Below, one piece after another: positions 26,427 through 33,866 of a stretch of DNA of 35,318 nucleotides. Numbering within the stretch: the stretch's first letter is position 1; every line of letters starts with the position of its first letter. Position numbers and translations under genes: made by a program. This DNA comes from Caryophanales bacterium UBA784. GTDB lineage: Bacteria > Bacillota_I > Bacilli_A > RFN20 > CAG-288. The stretch spans positions 1-35,318 of the forward strand of contig DBJE01000007.1 of assembly GCA_002297045.1 (NCBI GenBank). The letters run 5' to 3'. The notes beneath the pieces are model-generated. The model was not told the DNA's origin. It searched no databases and saw nothing but the letters and a program-made list of their open reading frames with translations.

Positions 26427-26439
26427 CAGGATAATTATA
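26427..26439 (-). promoter_or_regulatory. -10 element 7 nt before the GTG start of the VanZ-Ig gene
   Basis: TATAAT (26439-26434), TATCCTG, then GTG at 26426-26424. The spacing supports GTG as a leaderless start. Confidence 0.6.
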
Positions 26440-26574
26440 GATAATTACGGATAGCAACAGAAGCAGAAAATTTAGGTAGAGAGAATGATTCCGCATGCTT
26501 AGAATGGACGTTTGCTATGAATATTCTAACCCAGGGAAAACAGCAGAGGTCGTTCCCTCCCTTTGACAACAGGT

Positions 26575-26602
26575 GGACATAAAGGCAAAAAAATGTCTTG
26601 AA
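26575..26602 (+). promoter_or_regulatory. Upstream element shared with the BspA-like gene
   Basis: 28 bp beginning GGACA and ending CTTGAA match 31298-31325 at 23 of 28 positions, ungapped. In both cases TTGAA would be the -35 region of a surface-protein gene and the start codon follows within 50 nt. A -10 is poor here (GAAAAAC at the expected place). Confidence 0.5.
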
Positions 26603-26635
26603 GTCTGTTCTGTTTTGTGAAAAACTTTTATTAAG

Positions 26636-27385
26636 ATGAAATCTCCTCTCATAAAGAAGACTTCCCGTGTTTTGAACGGGGGGGGGTTACTAAGGGCTAT
26701 TTCCTTATCCTTGATAGGGGTTGGGTTTTCTAGTTGGACGGTATCTATCTCTTATAACGACAAACTCTCCTCTATTGAAGGCGATGGTCAGATATCTGAT
26801 TTAAATCGATATATCAGCAGGAAAAACCAGTTTACTAATAGCAGTGGCTTATTAAGTGGAGTTAATACCAGTAATTTTAAGTTTTCTAAGTCTGGCTTTC
26901 TAAACCAGTATGATGAAATCGGTGTAAGTGATACCGGGGTTATTTCTGTTCCCTTTTCTTTGCTTTTGCCAGATCAAAACGATACCTTGGGTAAGCATAG
27001 GAGACAAGAAGAGAAGCAGATTGTCTTTTCCTTGAATATCGAAGAAGCACGAGGAAAGGCTTTGCCTTTTCTGTCCTATTTCGATATTACTCCTTCTCTT
27101 TCTATGACGGAAAGTCAGCCCGGTTCCTATAATGACTATCAGACTGCTGGTTTAATAACAGGAACGACAGAAAACCCTAACCCATCCCTGATCAAGGATT
27201 CGTCTTCTTTGTCCTGTTCCTTTGCTTTTGCCAAAGACACGGTCCAAGATAAGAATACATTTTATTTCTTAACCAAACTATCGTTTAAACTGAAGGATTC
27301 CTCTAAGACAGAGGAAGCCTATGATTCTTTTGGCACTAATGGGCTAAATCTGGTGGCCAATATAAGTGCAGAGGGCAAAGCATGA
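26636..27385 (+). CDS. Exported protein with TasA/CalY-like N-terminus, G9 tract in the coding sequence
   Basis: 249 residues. After a basic start comes a hydrophobic segment ending SLSLIGVGFSSWTVSISY, like the second gene (LFLTGIGFSKWSIQ) and reminiscent of the TasA/camelysin type of exported fibre protein (ATFAWFTD). No catalytic motif; the mature part is Ser/Asp/Asn-rich. Codons 15-17 are GGG GGG GGG, an uninterrupted run of nine G (26678-26686). Losing one G gives a TAA within two codons, gaining one gives a TAG about 15 codons later, so slippage would switch the gene off. No Shine-Dalgarno before the ATG. Its stop overlaps the next start (ATGA). Confidence 0.72.
   Translation: MKSPLIKKTSRVLNGGGLLRAISLSLIGVGFSSWTVSISYNDKLSSIEGDGQISDLNRYISRKNQFTNSSGLLSGVNTSNFKFSKSGFLNQYDEIGVSDTGVISVPFSLLLPDQNDTLGKHRRQEEKQIVFSLNIEEARGKALPFLSYFDITPSLSMTESQPGSYNDYQTAGLITGTTENPNPSLIKDSSSLSCSFAFAKDTVQDKNTFYFLTKLSFKLKDSSKTEEAYDSFGTNGLNLVANISAEGKA
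26678..26686 (+). repeat. G9 homopolymer inside the coding sequence
   Basis: Nine consecutive G, 42 nt into the gene. Only one other G run of this length exists in the window (31331-31340), also at a surface-protein gene. Such runs are mutation hot spots by polymerase slippage. Confidence 0.85.
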
Positions 27386-29331
27386 GAAAGCGGACAAGAT
27401 TAGCAATTCCTGTTGTTTCCTTTTTTCTTTCCCTTTTCCTGACTGGGATAGGGTTTTCAAAATGGTCAATTCAGGGGGTGACCGCTTCTTTCCCTTTAAA
27501 GCATGATAATCGTAATGAGGGAAAAGAGGTTGCCTATTATACTGACGCAAACAAAAAGAAGCACAGCTTCACCACGATTGAAGGTGCCTTAGCATCTGCA
27601 GGAGCCGACTCACAGGGAAATACAGTGTATGTTATCCCTGGAACGAATCCGGCAATTTATAAGTCCTGCACAGTAAAAAGCGGAGATACTCTCTGCCTTC
27701 CTTACGAAGGGGAAACCTATAATGGAAGACAGAGGAATGCTCAGTCCGGAGGCACTTCGAACAATTCGTGGAAGACTCCGGTTACATTCGATAATGATGG
27801 TGTTCCGGTTTCCGGAGATTTTATTCCTATGACTAACTATACAAATCCTAACCCACCCTTTGCCGATGCCAATGCGGCTTTTGTCAAGTATTTTAAAAAG
27901 AATGTAGTAACCTTAAATCCAAATTGTACGATTACGATAGAAAAGAATGCACGGTTGAATATTGGCGGAATTCTTGGCTGGGATGGACAGAGAGTGAGCG
28001 GACAGACAAGCGGAAAGTACGCTCAGATCACAAGGAAAAAGGGTTCTAGCATTATTAATAAGGGAACGATTGACTGTAGGGGATACATCAAAGAGGAAGA
28101 CAAGGATACAAAGAGCAAATTACAGAATGAATCCGGTTCTGTTCTCTATATGCCTTTTGTTTTCTATGATTACAAGGGCGGTAAGTTCACGGCATCCGTA
28201 TATGGATCAGATACAAAGATTTTTCCTTTGTACCAATATGATTTTCCTAATATCCAATCGGAAATGGTTTTTAAACACACTTCGAAATTAATTGGGTATG
28301 TGGATTTATATACGCAGGAACAGTCAAAAACGGAGAGCAAAGAATTTGATTTAGGAATTTTTGGTAAAGTTACTGCGTATGTCACTGCAACCATTGCTGC
28401 ACGTCACAATACAGATGATTTAAATCTGATTGGGCCTAGCGGAAACGATGCTTATCTGTTTGAAACCAAAGATTCAAATTCGACGATTACTATTACCAGA
28501 AATCCGAATGATTATTCTTATCACAACTATGTCCTCAATAAAGGCGCTGTTGGAACTACCATCCTATCTTTTAAGGGAAACTGCGGGTTCAATCAGACAT
28601 CAATTGCAATCAATGCTGCTGACGATCTAACGGTAACAGCTTCCGGTGATTTAGTAAAAGCACTTGCAGAGGTTTTGTTAAACAAATTAAAAGAAAAACT
28701 AAATCAGGAAGTAAAGACTTCTGAGGTATATTTTCCCTTACCATGGAACAGGACTTTAAATGTTGAAAGCGGTGGTTCTCTTGAACTTTCTCAAGCGAGG
28801 AAACTGATGCCTGGAGCTAATATTGTTGTGGCTAATGGTGGCAAGTTAAACGTGACGAATAAATGTATTGTCTATGATGACTCCCTTGACTCAAAACAGT
28901 TCGTCTATCCAACTGACCGAACAATCAGTCCATATCCAGACAAAGGAGCTGCTAAGAGGATAAACAATGGAACTAGGACTATTAAATCAACAGGTTCCTT
29001 TGGCGGTAGAGTATCGACCGAGACTACTTCTGCCAAGTTGATTATTGAATCTGGAGCGACAACGGATAATTTACAAAGCCATGAAGGAGATGGAGATTTT
29101 AAAATCGTTGTAAATTTTAAAAAGTTGAGCGCAGATGTGACATTTAATTTCACAGACTTTAATAATTCGCCTGTCACTAAGTCTGCTGCCGGAATTTTGG
29201 TTAAGAAAACTACCGATTCAGCGGGAAACGAAAAGATTGAAAAAGCCGGAGAACTGAAACTATCGGCAGGGAAGACTTATGTTTCCTATCAGATTAGTAG
29301 CAGTAATGAGTATGGTTGGCTTAGGCAATAG
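27382..29331 (+). CDS. Large exported protein, probable parallel beta-helix surface protein
   Basis: 649 residues. Basic start, hydrophobic segment (IPVVSFFLSLFLTGIGF), then SKWSIQ, the same N-terminal style as the gene before it. The exported part has short Gly/Asn-rich strands with repeated patterns NxTITIEKNARLNIGG, SIINKGTIDCxG and VESGGSLELSQ, suggestive of a beta-solenoid of the kind found in adhesins and pectate-lyase-like proteins. No C-terminal anchor motif such as LPxTG is seen. It overlaps the preceding gene by ATGA, so its translation probably depends on that gene and its G9 tract. Confidence 0.75.
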   Translation: MRKRTRLAIPVVSFFLSLFLTGIGFSKWSIQGVTASFPLKHDNRNEGKEVAYYTDANKKKHSFTTIEGALASAGADSQGNTVYVIPGTNPAIYKSCTVKSGDTLCLPYEGETYNGRQRNAQSGGTSNNSWKTPVTFDNDGVPVSGDFIPMTNYTNPNPPFADANAAFVKYFKKNVVTLNPNCTITIEKNARLNIGGILGWDGQRVSGQTSGKYAQITRKKGSSIINKGTIDCRGYIKEEDKDTKSKLQNESGSVLYMPFVFYDYKGGKFTASVYGSDTKIFPLYQYDFPNIQSEMVFKHTSKLIGYVDLYTQEQSKTESKEFDLGIFGKVTAYVTATIAARHNTDDLNLIGPSGNDAYLFETKDSNSTITITRNPNDYSYHNYVLNKGAVGTTILSFKGNCGFNQTSIAINAADDLTVTASGDLVKALAEVLLNKLKEKLNQEVKTSEVYFPLPWNRTLNVESGGSLELSQARKLMPGANIVVANGGKLNVTNKCIVYDDSLDSKQFVYPTDRTISPYPDKGAAKRINNGTRTIKSTGSFGGRVSTETTSAKLIIESGATTDNLQSHEGDGDFKIVVNFKKLSADVTFNFTDFNNSPVTKSAAGILVKKTTDSAGNEKIEKAGELKLSAGKTYVSYQISSSNEYGWLRQ

Positions 29332-29421
29332 AAATCTGGGGAAAACCTTTTATACTTTTCAATCCTGTCTTTTTTCCTAAATCATCTCCCGTTTTATTCT
29401 TAATTTCTTAAGTCTCTTGTC

Positions 29422-29544
29422 TCCTGCCCATGTCATCTTCTTGTTCAATACGGCTATACGGAAGATGATTTAGGTAGGAACACGAGACTTAAGAAAATCA
29501 TCAAGGCATCAAGGATTGAACGTAAGTTAATTCAGGACAAATAG
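29422..29544 (+). pseudogene. 3' remnant of the DUF3990-partner gene
   Basis: About 40 codons ending in TAG, nearly identical to the end of the intact gene at 30579-31085: QYGYTEDDLGxNTRLKKIIK then ASxIERKLIQDK, against QYGYTEDDLDxNKRLKKIIK and ASxIEHKLILDK (x = AGG). The 5' part is missing and replaced by unrelated sequence. The GACAAATAGAAAAGC boundary and the repeat copy that follow are also shared, so a whole module end was duplicated or a previous copy was deleted. Confidence 0.85.
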
Positions 29545-29606
29545 AAAAGCGCTTGTAAGTTTTCCGATTCATGGCACAGAAAGACCCCATTTATCGTGTC
29601 ATTCTG

Positions 29607-29636
29607 CCCTCCTTACACAAACTTTATGCTGCTTCC
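29607..29636 (-). repeat. Dispersed 30-bp repeat, copy C
   Basis: Same element as copy A on the opposite strand, with two differences that are both synonymous in the GSSIKFV frame (GGG to GGA, AGT to AGC). The similarity with copy B extends on its 3' side through GCAGAAYGACACGATAAAYG. Confidence 0.75.
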
Positions 29637-29686
29637 TAGTTTGGACTTGGACTCTAAACTTAGTTCTACCAAATGGAAAACAAAGT

Positions 29687-29715
29687 TTGACATACTATTC
29701 TTTCTATGCTATGTT
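29687..29715 (+). promoter_or_regulatory. Promoter of the DUF3990 module (leaderless geometry)
   Basis: Perfect TTGACA (29687-29692), 17-nt spacer, TATGTT (29710-29715), then ATGGCT and ATG at 29722. The predicted transcription start is on or near the ATG at 29722. Confidence 0.7.
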
Positions 29716-29721
29716 ATGGCT

Positions 29722-30582
29722 ATGAAACCTGGTTTTTCTTATTCTTTCGTTGAGGATGTTCACTTTGTTTGCGACTGCATGAATGTTTCTGTCTGTCAGG
29801 TTGCACAAGAAGCAGGTATTCCTGATGTTTCTTTTGCCCGTGCCATGCAAGCGTCTAACGTATCAATGGACGTTCTGGAAGCTTTCTATTCTTATGCTTA
29901 TCGGCGGGGAATTCGGCTGAATAAAGTCAAAGAGGAAAACTATCGTGAGAACAGGAAAAAAGGCAGCTGCCTTCTTTTCCATGGTTCTTCAAATGGGATT
30001 AAGAAGATTGATGCCAAGGGATCTCGGTCCAATTGTGACTTTTCTTATGGATTTTATTGTGGAGAGTTTTACTCTTCGGCAGTTAGTTTTGTAGAAATGG
30101 ATCCCCATTCATCAGTCTATGTTTTCGAATTATCTCCGAACGGGCTTTGTATTGGAGAGTTTCAGTGCGATATAGAATGGAGGCTGACCGTCTGCTATTA
30201 TCGTGGAAGGCTTGAACAATATAAAAATAGCGAGGTATTGCGTTCATTGATTTCTAAGCATCAAAAGGATGATTTAATTATTGCTCCGATTGCCAATAAT
30301 AAGATGTTTGCAGTGATGACTCAGTTTGGCAGGGGTGAAATCACGACCAGTCAGGCTATTCATGCTCTTTCGGCTTCGCGTCTTGGAAGACAATTTGTTT
30401 TCGAGAGCAAAAAGGCGGTGGATGCTCTGCAATACAAGGAACGGCTTTATCTCTGCTCTGAAGAAAAAGAAAAGAGCAGGAAAGATTCCATTGAGCGGAG
30501 TAAGGAAATCCAGACCAAATTAGATTTTGCAAAAAGACAGTACCGTTCCGAAGGCCTCTATATCGATGAGGTGTTTAAATGA
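29722..30582 (+). CDS. HTH-DUF3990 protein, probable ADP-ribosyltransferase-like toxin of a TA-type pair
   Basis: 286 residues from the ATG at 29722; upstream in-frame codons overlap the promoter. N-terminal helix-turn-helix-like region (FVCDCMNVSVCQVAQEAGIP then AFYSYAYRRGIRLNKVK), then a DUF3990 domain from about residue 83: LLFHGSSNGIKKIDAKGSRS, DFSYGFYCGEFYSSAVSF, SVYVFELS, EWxLTVCYYRG, and DLIIAPIANNKMFAVM followed by ASRLGRQFVF. DUF3990 has the ADP-ribosyltransferase-like fold pattern; the family occurs in Firmicutes next to a partner of about 165 residues, as here. It uses ATG as well as AGG for Met (about 7 to 5), unlike secA, which hints at more recent arrival. It overlaps the partner by 4 nt (ATGA). 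Confidence 0.78.
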   Translation: MKPGFSYSFVEDVHFVCDCMNVSVCQVAQEAGIPDVSFARAMQASNVSMDVLEAFYSYAYRRGIRLNKVKEENYRENRKKGSCLLFHGSSNGIKKIDAKGSRSNCDFSYGFYCGEFYSSAVSFVEMDPHSSVYVFELSPNGLCIGEFQCDIEWRLTVCYYRGRLEQYKNSEVLRSLISKHQKDDLIIAPIANNKMFAVMTQFGRGEITTSQAIHALSASRLGRQFVFESKKAVDALQYKERLYLCSEEKEKSRKDSIERSKEIQTKLDFAKRQYRSEGLYIDEVFK

Positions 30583-31085
30583 TAATCAAATTTGATCGGA
30601 TCGGATTAGACAAGGCTTTGTTTCAGGCTAGACTGTTTGAAGCATCCGTGGATAAATACGGAACATCCAGTCCTGTTTTTCTCCGTCGCTTCTATCGTTC
30701 ATCCTATGCGGCAAAGCTTGATACTTGCCCTGGGGATTTGTTCCTTTATGATTTGAACGATGCTTTTTATCGTCTTGATGAACAATATGGGAAAAGCAGT
30801 TATGGCACTCTACGTTATCCAAAAGAGAACCTATATTGGTTAGGTTATTTATCCCGGTATATCTGCTATACCAGAAATTTTGATAGTAGACTCTTTTATT
30901 CTTTTTTCGATGTAAAGCAAATCTGTCAGTCGTACCCTGCCTATCATACGCAGAGTGAAGAATGGTGTCTTGCCCATCTCCTTGCTCAATACGGCTATAC
31001 GGAAGATGATTTAGATAGGAACAAGAGACTCAAGAAAATCATCAAGGCATCAAGGATTGAACATAAGTTAATTCTGGACAAATAG
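30579..31085 (+). CDS. Partner of the DUF3990 protein (putative antitoxin)
   Basis: 168 residues, soluble. It contains SPVFLRRFYRSSYA, EQYGKSSYG and LYWLGYLSRYICYTRN, then VKQICQSYPAYHTQ, the recognisable pattern of proteins encoded directly after DUF3990 genes in Clostridia and Bacilli. The function is not experimentally known to me; antitoxin is inferred from gene order and 4-nt coupling. The final 40 codons are duplicated at 29422-29544. Confidence 0.7.
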   Translation: MIIKFDRIGLDKALFQARLFEASVDKYGTSSPVFLRRFYRSSYAAKLDTCPGDLFLYDLNDAFYRLDEQYGKSSYGTLRYPKENLYWLGYLSRYICYTRNFDSRLFYSFFDVKQICQSYPAYHTQSEEWCLAHLLAQYGYTEDDLDRNKRLKKIIKASRIEHKLILDK

Positions 31086-31182
31086 AAAAGCATTGCCTGA
31101 TGTGCACCACAATTCTTGGATTAGACAATGGCTTCCTGTGAATGCCAGCATTCTAGGCGATCCCGTTTATCGTGTCGTTCTG

Positions 31183-31212
31183 CCCTCCTTACACAAACTT
31201 TATGCTACTCCC
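31183..31212 (-). repeat. Dispersed 30-bp repeat, copy B
   Basis: Identical to copy A over 30 bp but on the minus strand, about 100 nt after the DUF3990-partner stop. The rest of 31086-31297 holds no gene. Confidence 0.8.
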
Positions 31213-31297
31213 GCTGAGTCTGTTTGGCATAGGTATGTGAAACAAGGATATTAGCATAAATCTTAAATTCTATTTTCTTTTCTAAATATAAGCAAAT

Positions 31298-31325
31298 GGA
31301 CACAATCGCAACAAAATGACTTGAA
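31298..31325 (+). promoter_or_regulatory. Upstream element shared with the 26636 gene
   Basis: 23 of 28 bases match 26575-26602, and the element ends inside the -35 TTGAAA. Probably a common activator site or common ancestry of two surface-gene promoters. Confidence 0.5.
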
Positions 31326-31348
31326 AATCTGGGGGGGGGGTGTAAAAT
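31321..31348 (+). promoter_or_regulatory. Promoter with a G10 tract as spacer (probable phase-variable promoter)
   Basis: TTGAAA (31321-31326), then ATCT, ten G (31331-31340), TG, then TAAAAT (31343-31348). The spacer is 16 nt; one extra G would give the optimal 17. Changes of tract length by slippage would raise or lower transcription of the BspA-like gene. Confidence 0.7.
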
Positions 31349-31367
31349 TTTCATACGAGGTTCAAAA

Positions 31368-32543
31368 ATGAAAACAATGAAGATGTATACGTGTCTTTCT
31401 ATCCTTTCTCTTCTAACCTTTAGGTGTGCTTCTGGATGTTCTGAGAATAGCGGTGATAAAAACCAAGATGGCAATAAAACCAATAGCCAGGATGTCGTCA
31501 GACCTAATGATTCTAGTTCCGTAAGCAATGAGGAAACCGAAAGCGAGAAAAATCTGACTTTCGCCGTTGCCGATGAGGCAAAGAAAACCTGTAAGGTCAC
31601 CGGTTATCAGAAATTCTACAATGATGAGAGAGACAACACGATTACCATTCCCAATCGTCACGATGGGTATACGGTTGTCGGAGTCGATGATTATTCCTTC
31701 TCACGGGCGAAAAATATTACATCCGTTGAAGTCCCTGATAGTGTTGTCACCCTTGGGCAGAGTGCATTCTATGATTGTGTTGCCCTTGCTTCGATTACTC
31801 TTCCTTCTGCTGTCACCACAAGGGGAGAAAACTGCTTTAAGGGCTGTACTTCCCTTCCTACCATTACCTTGCCTGCTTCTCTATCTGCCGTTAGCGACAA
31901 TTGCTTCGACGGATGTACTTCCTTGACTTCAATTGAAATCCCTGACCAAGTCAAGACAATTGGAAAGTATGCTTTCAATGAGTGCTCTTCTTTAGCCGAT
32001 GTCCACTTCGGAACAGGCGTCGAAACTTTGGGAGAATGTTCCTTCTTTGCTATCGCAGTGAAAAAATTAGAACTACCTTCGAATATCAAAGTGGTCGGAC
32101 CGCGTTCCTTCTATCGTTGTGAGGCGATGACAGAGGTGACTTTTAACGAAGGGCTAACGACTCTTGGTTCGTTGTCTTTCGGCAATTGCACTGCACTAAA
32201 GGAGATTTCTCTTCCCTCTACTCTTAATCAATTTGTCTCAGGAGAGTCTACATTTGGTAAAGGTTCCACATTTGAAGAGTGCAAATCTCTGACTTCCGCC
32301 GTCCTTGGAAAAGGAAGGCAGTCTCTTCCTTCAGATTTCTTCTCAGGATGCTTGAATTTAGCAAAAGTCTACATTCCTAAGAATATCGTTACAGTGGAAT
32401 ATGAAGCATTTGGGGCTCCTACTTATATCAAGGATGTCTATTATTCTGGAAGTGAAGAGGAGTGGAAGGCCATTGATATTTCCGAGTCGGATCTGAACAA
32501 ATTGACGAATAGTGCAACAATTCACTATAATCAGAATTTCTAA
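31368..32543 (+). CDS. BspA-type leucine-rich-repeat (LRR_5) surface lipoprotein
   Basis: 391 residues. Lipoprotein-like signal: MKTMKMYTCLSILSLLTFxC, with x = AGG (Met keeps the core hydrophobic), then ASGC, then a Ser/Asn/Asp linker. From about residue 70 there are about ten LRR_5 units, e.g. TSIEIPDQVKTIGKYAFNEC and CTALKEISLPSTL. In one unit the conserved hydrophobic TIG position is AGG (TTMG). BspA-like repeats mediate adhesion to host or other bacteria. GAGG lies 8-10 nt before the ATG. The gene ends with VYYSGSEEEWKAIDI, a common cap of the family. Confidence 0.9.
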   Translation: MKTMKMYTCLSILSLLTFRCASGCSENSGDKNQDGNKTNSQDVVRPNDSSSVSNEETESEKNLTFAVADEAKKTCKVTGYQKFYNDERDNTITIPNRHDGYTVVGVDDYSFSRAKNITSVEVPDSVVTLGQSAFYDCVALASITLPSAVTTRGENCFKGCTSLPTITLPASLSAVSDNCFDGCTSLTSIEIPDQVKTIGKYAFNECSSLADVHFGTGVETLGECSFFAIAVKKLELPSNIKVVGPRSFYRCEAMTEVTFNEGLTTLGSLSFGNCTALKEISLPSTLNQFVSGESTFGKGSTFEECKSLTSAVLGKGRQSLPSDFFSGCLNLAKVYIPKNIVTVEYEAFGAPTYIKDVYYSGSEEEWKAIDISESDLNKLTNSATIHYNQNF

Positions 32544-32583
32544 AACGCAAAGACAGTGCTTAAAAACGAATAAAAGCACAATA

Positions 32584-32641
32584 GGCAACCTTTTATAAAT
32601 AATAGGGGGAGTCTCTAAATCCGCGAATCATAAAAGGTGCC
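32584..32641 (+). promoter_or_regulatory. Long inverted repeat in the leader of the 32686 gene
   Basis: GGC-A-ACCTTTTAT (32584-32596) and ATAAAAGGT-GCC (32630-32641) form a 12-bp stem with one bulge and a 33-nt loop containing AGGGGGAG. No T tract follows, so it is not a terminator. It may be a regulatory leader or an operator pair. Confidence 0.45.
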
Positions 32642-32685
32642 GGAAGATTTCTTGATTTTGGTTTTTGAAAGGGGGATATATATCC

Positions 32686-33000
32686 ATGGAAAACAAAAAC
32701 GAAGGTAAGGGACTTAAGATTGCCGGGCTTATCTTAGGCATTGTCGGAGTTGTCTTTTCGATTATTGGCTTTGTCTACTTCCCGTTTTCTTTTGTCGCTC
32801 TTCCGCTTGCGATTGTCGGTCTTATTTTGTCTGTCGTTGGCGAAAAGAAGGGAAGCGACGGACTTGGCATTGCGGCTCTTGTCCTTTGCATCATTGCCAC
32901 TGTCTTCTCTGGCATTGTCTTTGTCACTTGCGGTATCTGCGTCATTGTTGCAGGCGGTGTTGTCAAAGGCACCGTTGACGCCATTAACAGCTCTCTCTAG
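32686..33000 (+). CDS. Small glycine-rich membrane protein (DUF4190-like)
   Basis: 104 residues from ATG 32686 after AAAGGGGG. A soluble EKNEGKG-like start, then three hydrophobic segments with LGIVGVVFSIIGF and LAIVGLILSVVGEKKG, then LGIAALVLCIIATVFSGIV. The repeated LAIxGLILSxxG pattern is typical of DUF4190-type small membrane proteins of unknown function. Directly upstream of lgt. Confidence 0.8.
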   Translation: MENKNEGKGLKIAGLILGIVGVVFSIIGFVYFPFSFVALPLAIVGLILSVVGEKKGSDGLGIAALVLCIIATVFSGIVFVTCGICVIVAGGVVKGTVDAINSSL

Positions 33001-33030
33001 TTTCTCTTCAATTCATCGGAGAAGCCCTTC

Positions 33031-33810
33031 GTGTTTCCTTATTTTGATTCCGAACACAGAATCCCGGTCTACGGGATTCTGTTCTTTTTAGGAATTCTTC
33101 TGTCCGGACTCATCCTCTTCTTTTTGTCAAAGTCTTCTGAAAAAGCAAAACGCTTTGATATCAGGCTTGGCTCGTGCTTTGGAAGGATTGGGGCCTTTAT
33201 CGGATCGAAGCTTCTCTTTGTTCTTACCGCCCTTCCGACAATCATCGAGTATCACCTCTCCCTTATTACGATTTTACGCTCTGGGTTTGTCTTCTATGGC
33301 GGACTGATTGGCGGTGCTCTTGGTTACCTAATCTATTGCCTGATTTATAAGATTGATTTCTTGGCTAGGATTGACTATGTCGTTGTCGTCGTTCCTCTAG
33401 GTCAGGCGATAGGACGCCTTGGCTGCTTTGCAGCAGGCTGCTGCTATGGCCGTCCGACGGATTCCTGGCTTGGTGTTGTGTATACGCATCCTGCCGATGA
33501 GAGTACCCCTGTCGGAGTGAAGCTATTGCCTGTACAGCTATTTGAATCCGCATTCTGTTTCCTTTTGTTTTTCCTTCTTCTGTTTTTAAGACTAAGAAAG
33601 AAGACAAAGATAGGAACGTGTGTGCTTGTCTATCTCTTCGGCTATTGTTCCTTCCGGTTTATCAACGAGTTCTATCGCTACGATGCAATCCGCGGAAACT
33701 ATGGAAGGCTGTCTACTTCTCAGATTATTTCCTTAGTATTGATTAGGATTGCCCTTCTTGGTCTTCTGGTTAACCGTGTTAAGCAGTTATGGCGGCTGAA
33801 ACAGAGATAA
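33031..33810 (+). CDS. lgt: Prolipoprotein diacylglyceryl transferase
   Basis: 259 residues, seven helices. Transfers diacylglycerol to the lipobox Cys of prolipoproteins, of which this window has at least three. GTG start at 33031 with GGAGAAG upstream. Family features: YGILFFLGIL, FVFYGGLIGGALGY, the signature region GQAIGRLGCFAAGCCYGRP, PVQLFES, and the C-terminal RFINEFYRYDAIRG then LSTSQIISLVLI. GRLGCFxxGCCYG is the variant found in many anaerobic Firmicutes. FGxIGAFIGSKL and YGxLSTSQ have AGG where relatives have hydrophobic residues. Confidence 0.93.
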   Translation: MFPYFDSEHRIPVYGILFFLGILLSGLILFFLSKSSEKAKRFDIRLGSCFGRIGAFIGSKLLFVLTALPTIIEYHLSLITILRSGFVFYGGLIGGALGYLIYCLIYKIDFLARIDYVVVVVPLGQAIGRLGCFAAGCCYGRPTDSWLGVVYTHPADESTPVGVKLLPVQLFESAFCFLLFFLLLFLRLRKKTKIGTCVLVYLFGYCSFRFINEFYRYDAIRGNYGRLSTSQIISLVLIRIALLGLLVNRVKQLWRLKQR

Positions 33811-33816
33811 CCGAAA

Positions 33817-33866
33817 AGAAAAAATGGCCTTTATCGGAATGCCTGTCCGATAAAGGCCGTTTTTTA
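33817..33866. terminator. Strong bidirectional terminator between lgt and ldh
   Basis: GGCCTTTATCGGA (33826-33838) and TCCGATAAAGGCC (33846-33858) form a perfect 13-bp stem with a 7-nt loop, A-rich on the left and T6 on the right. Confidence 0.95.

Noticed and set aside
29596..29721. Longer start for the DUF3990 protein
   Set aside because: The extension overlaps repeat copy C and a TTGACA-17-TATGTT promoter and has no similarity to the family.
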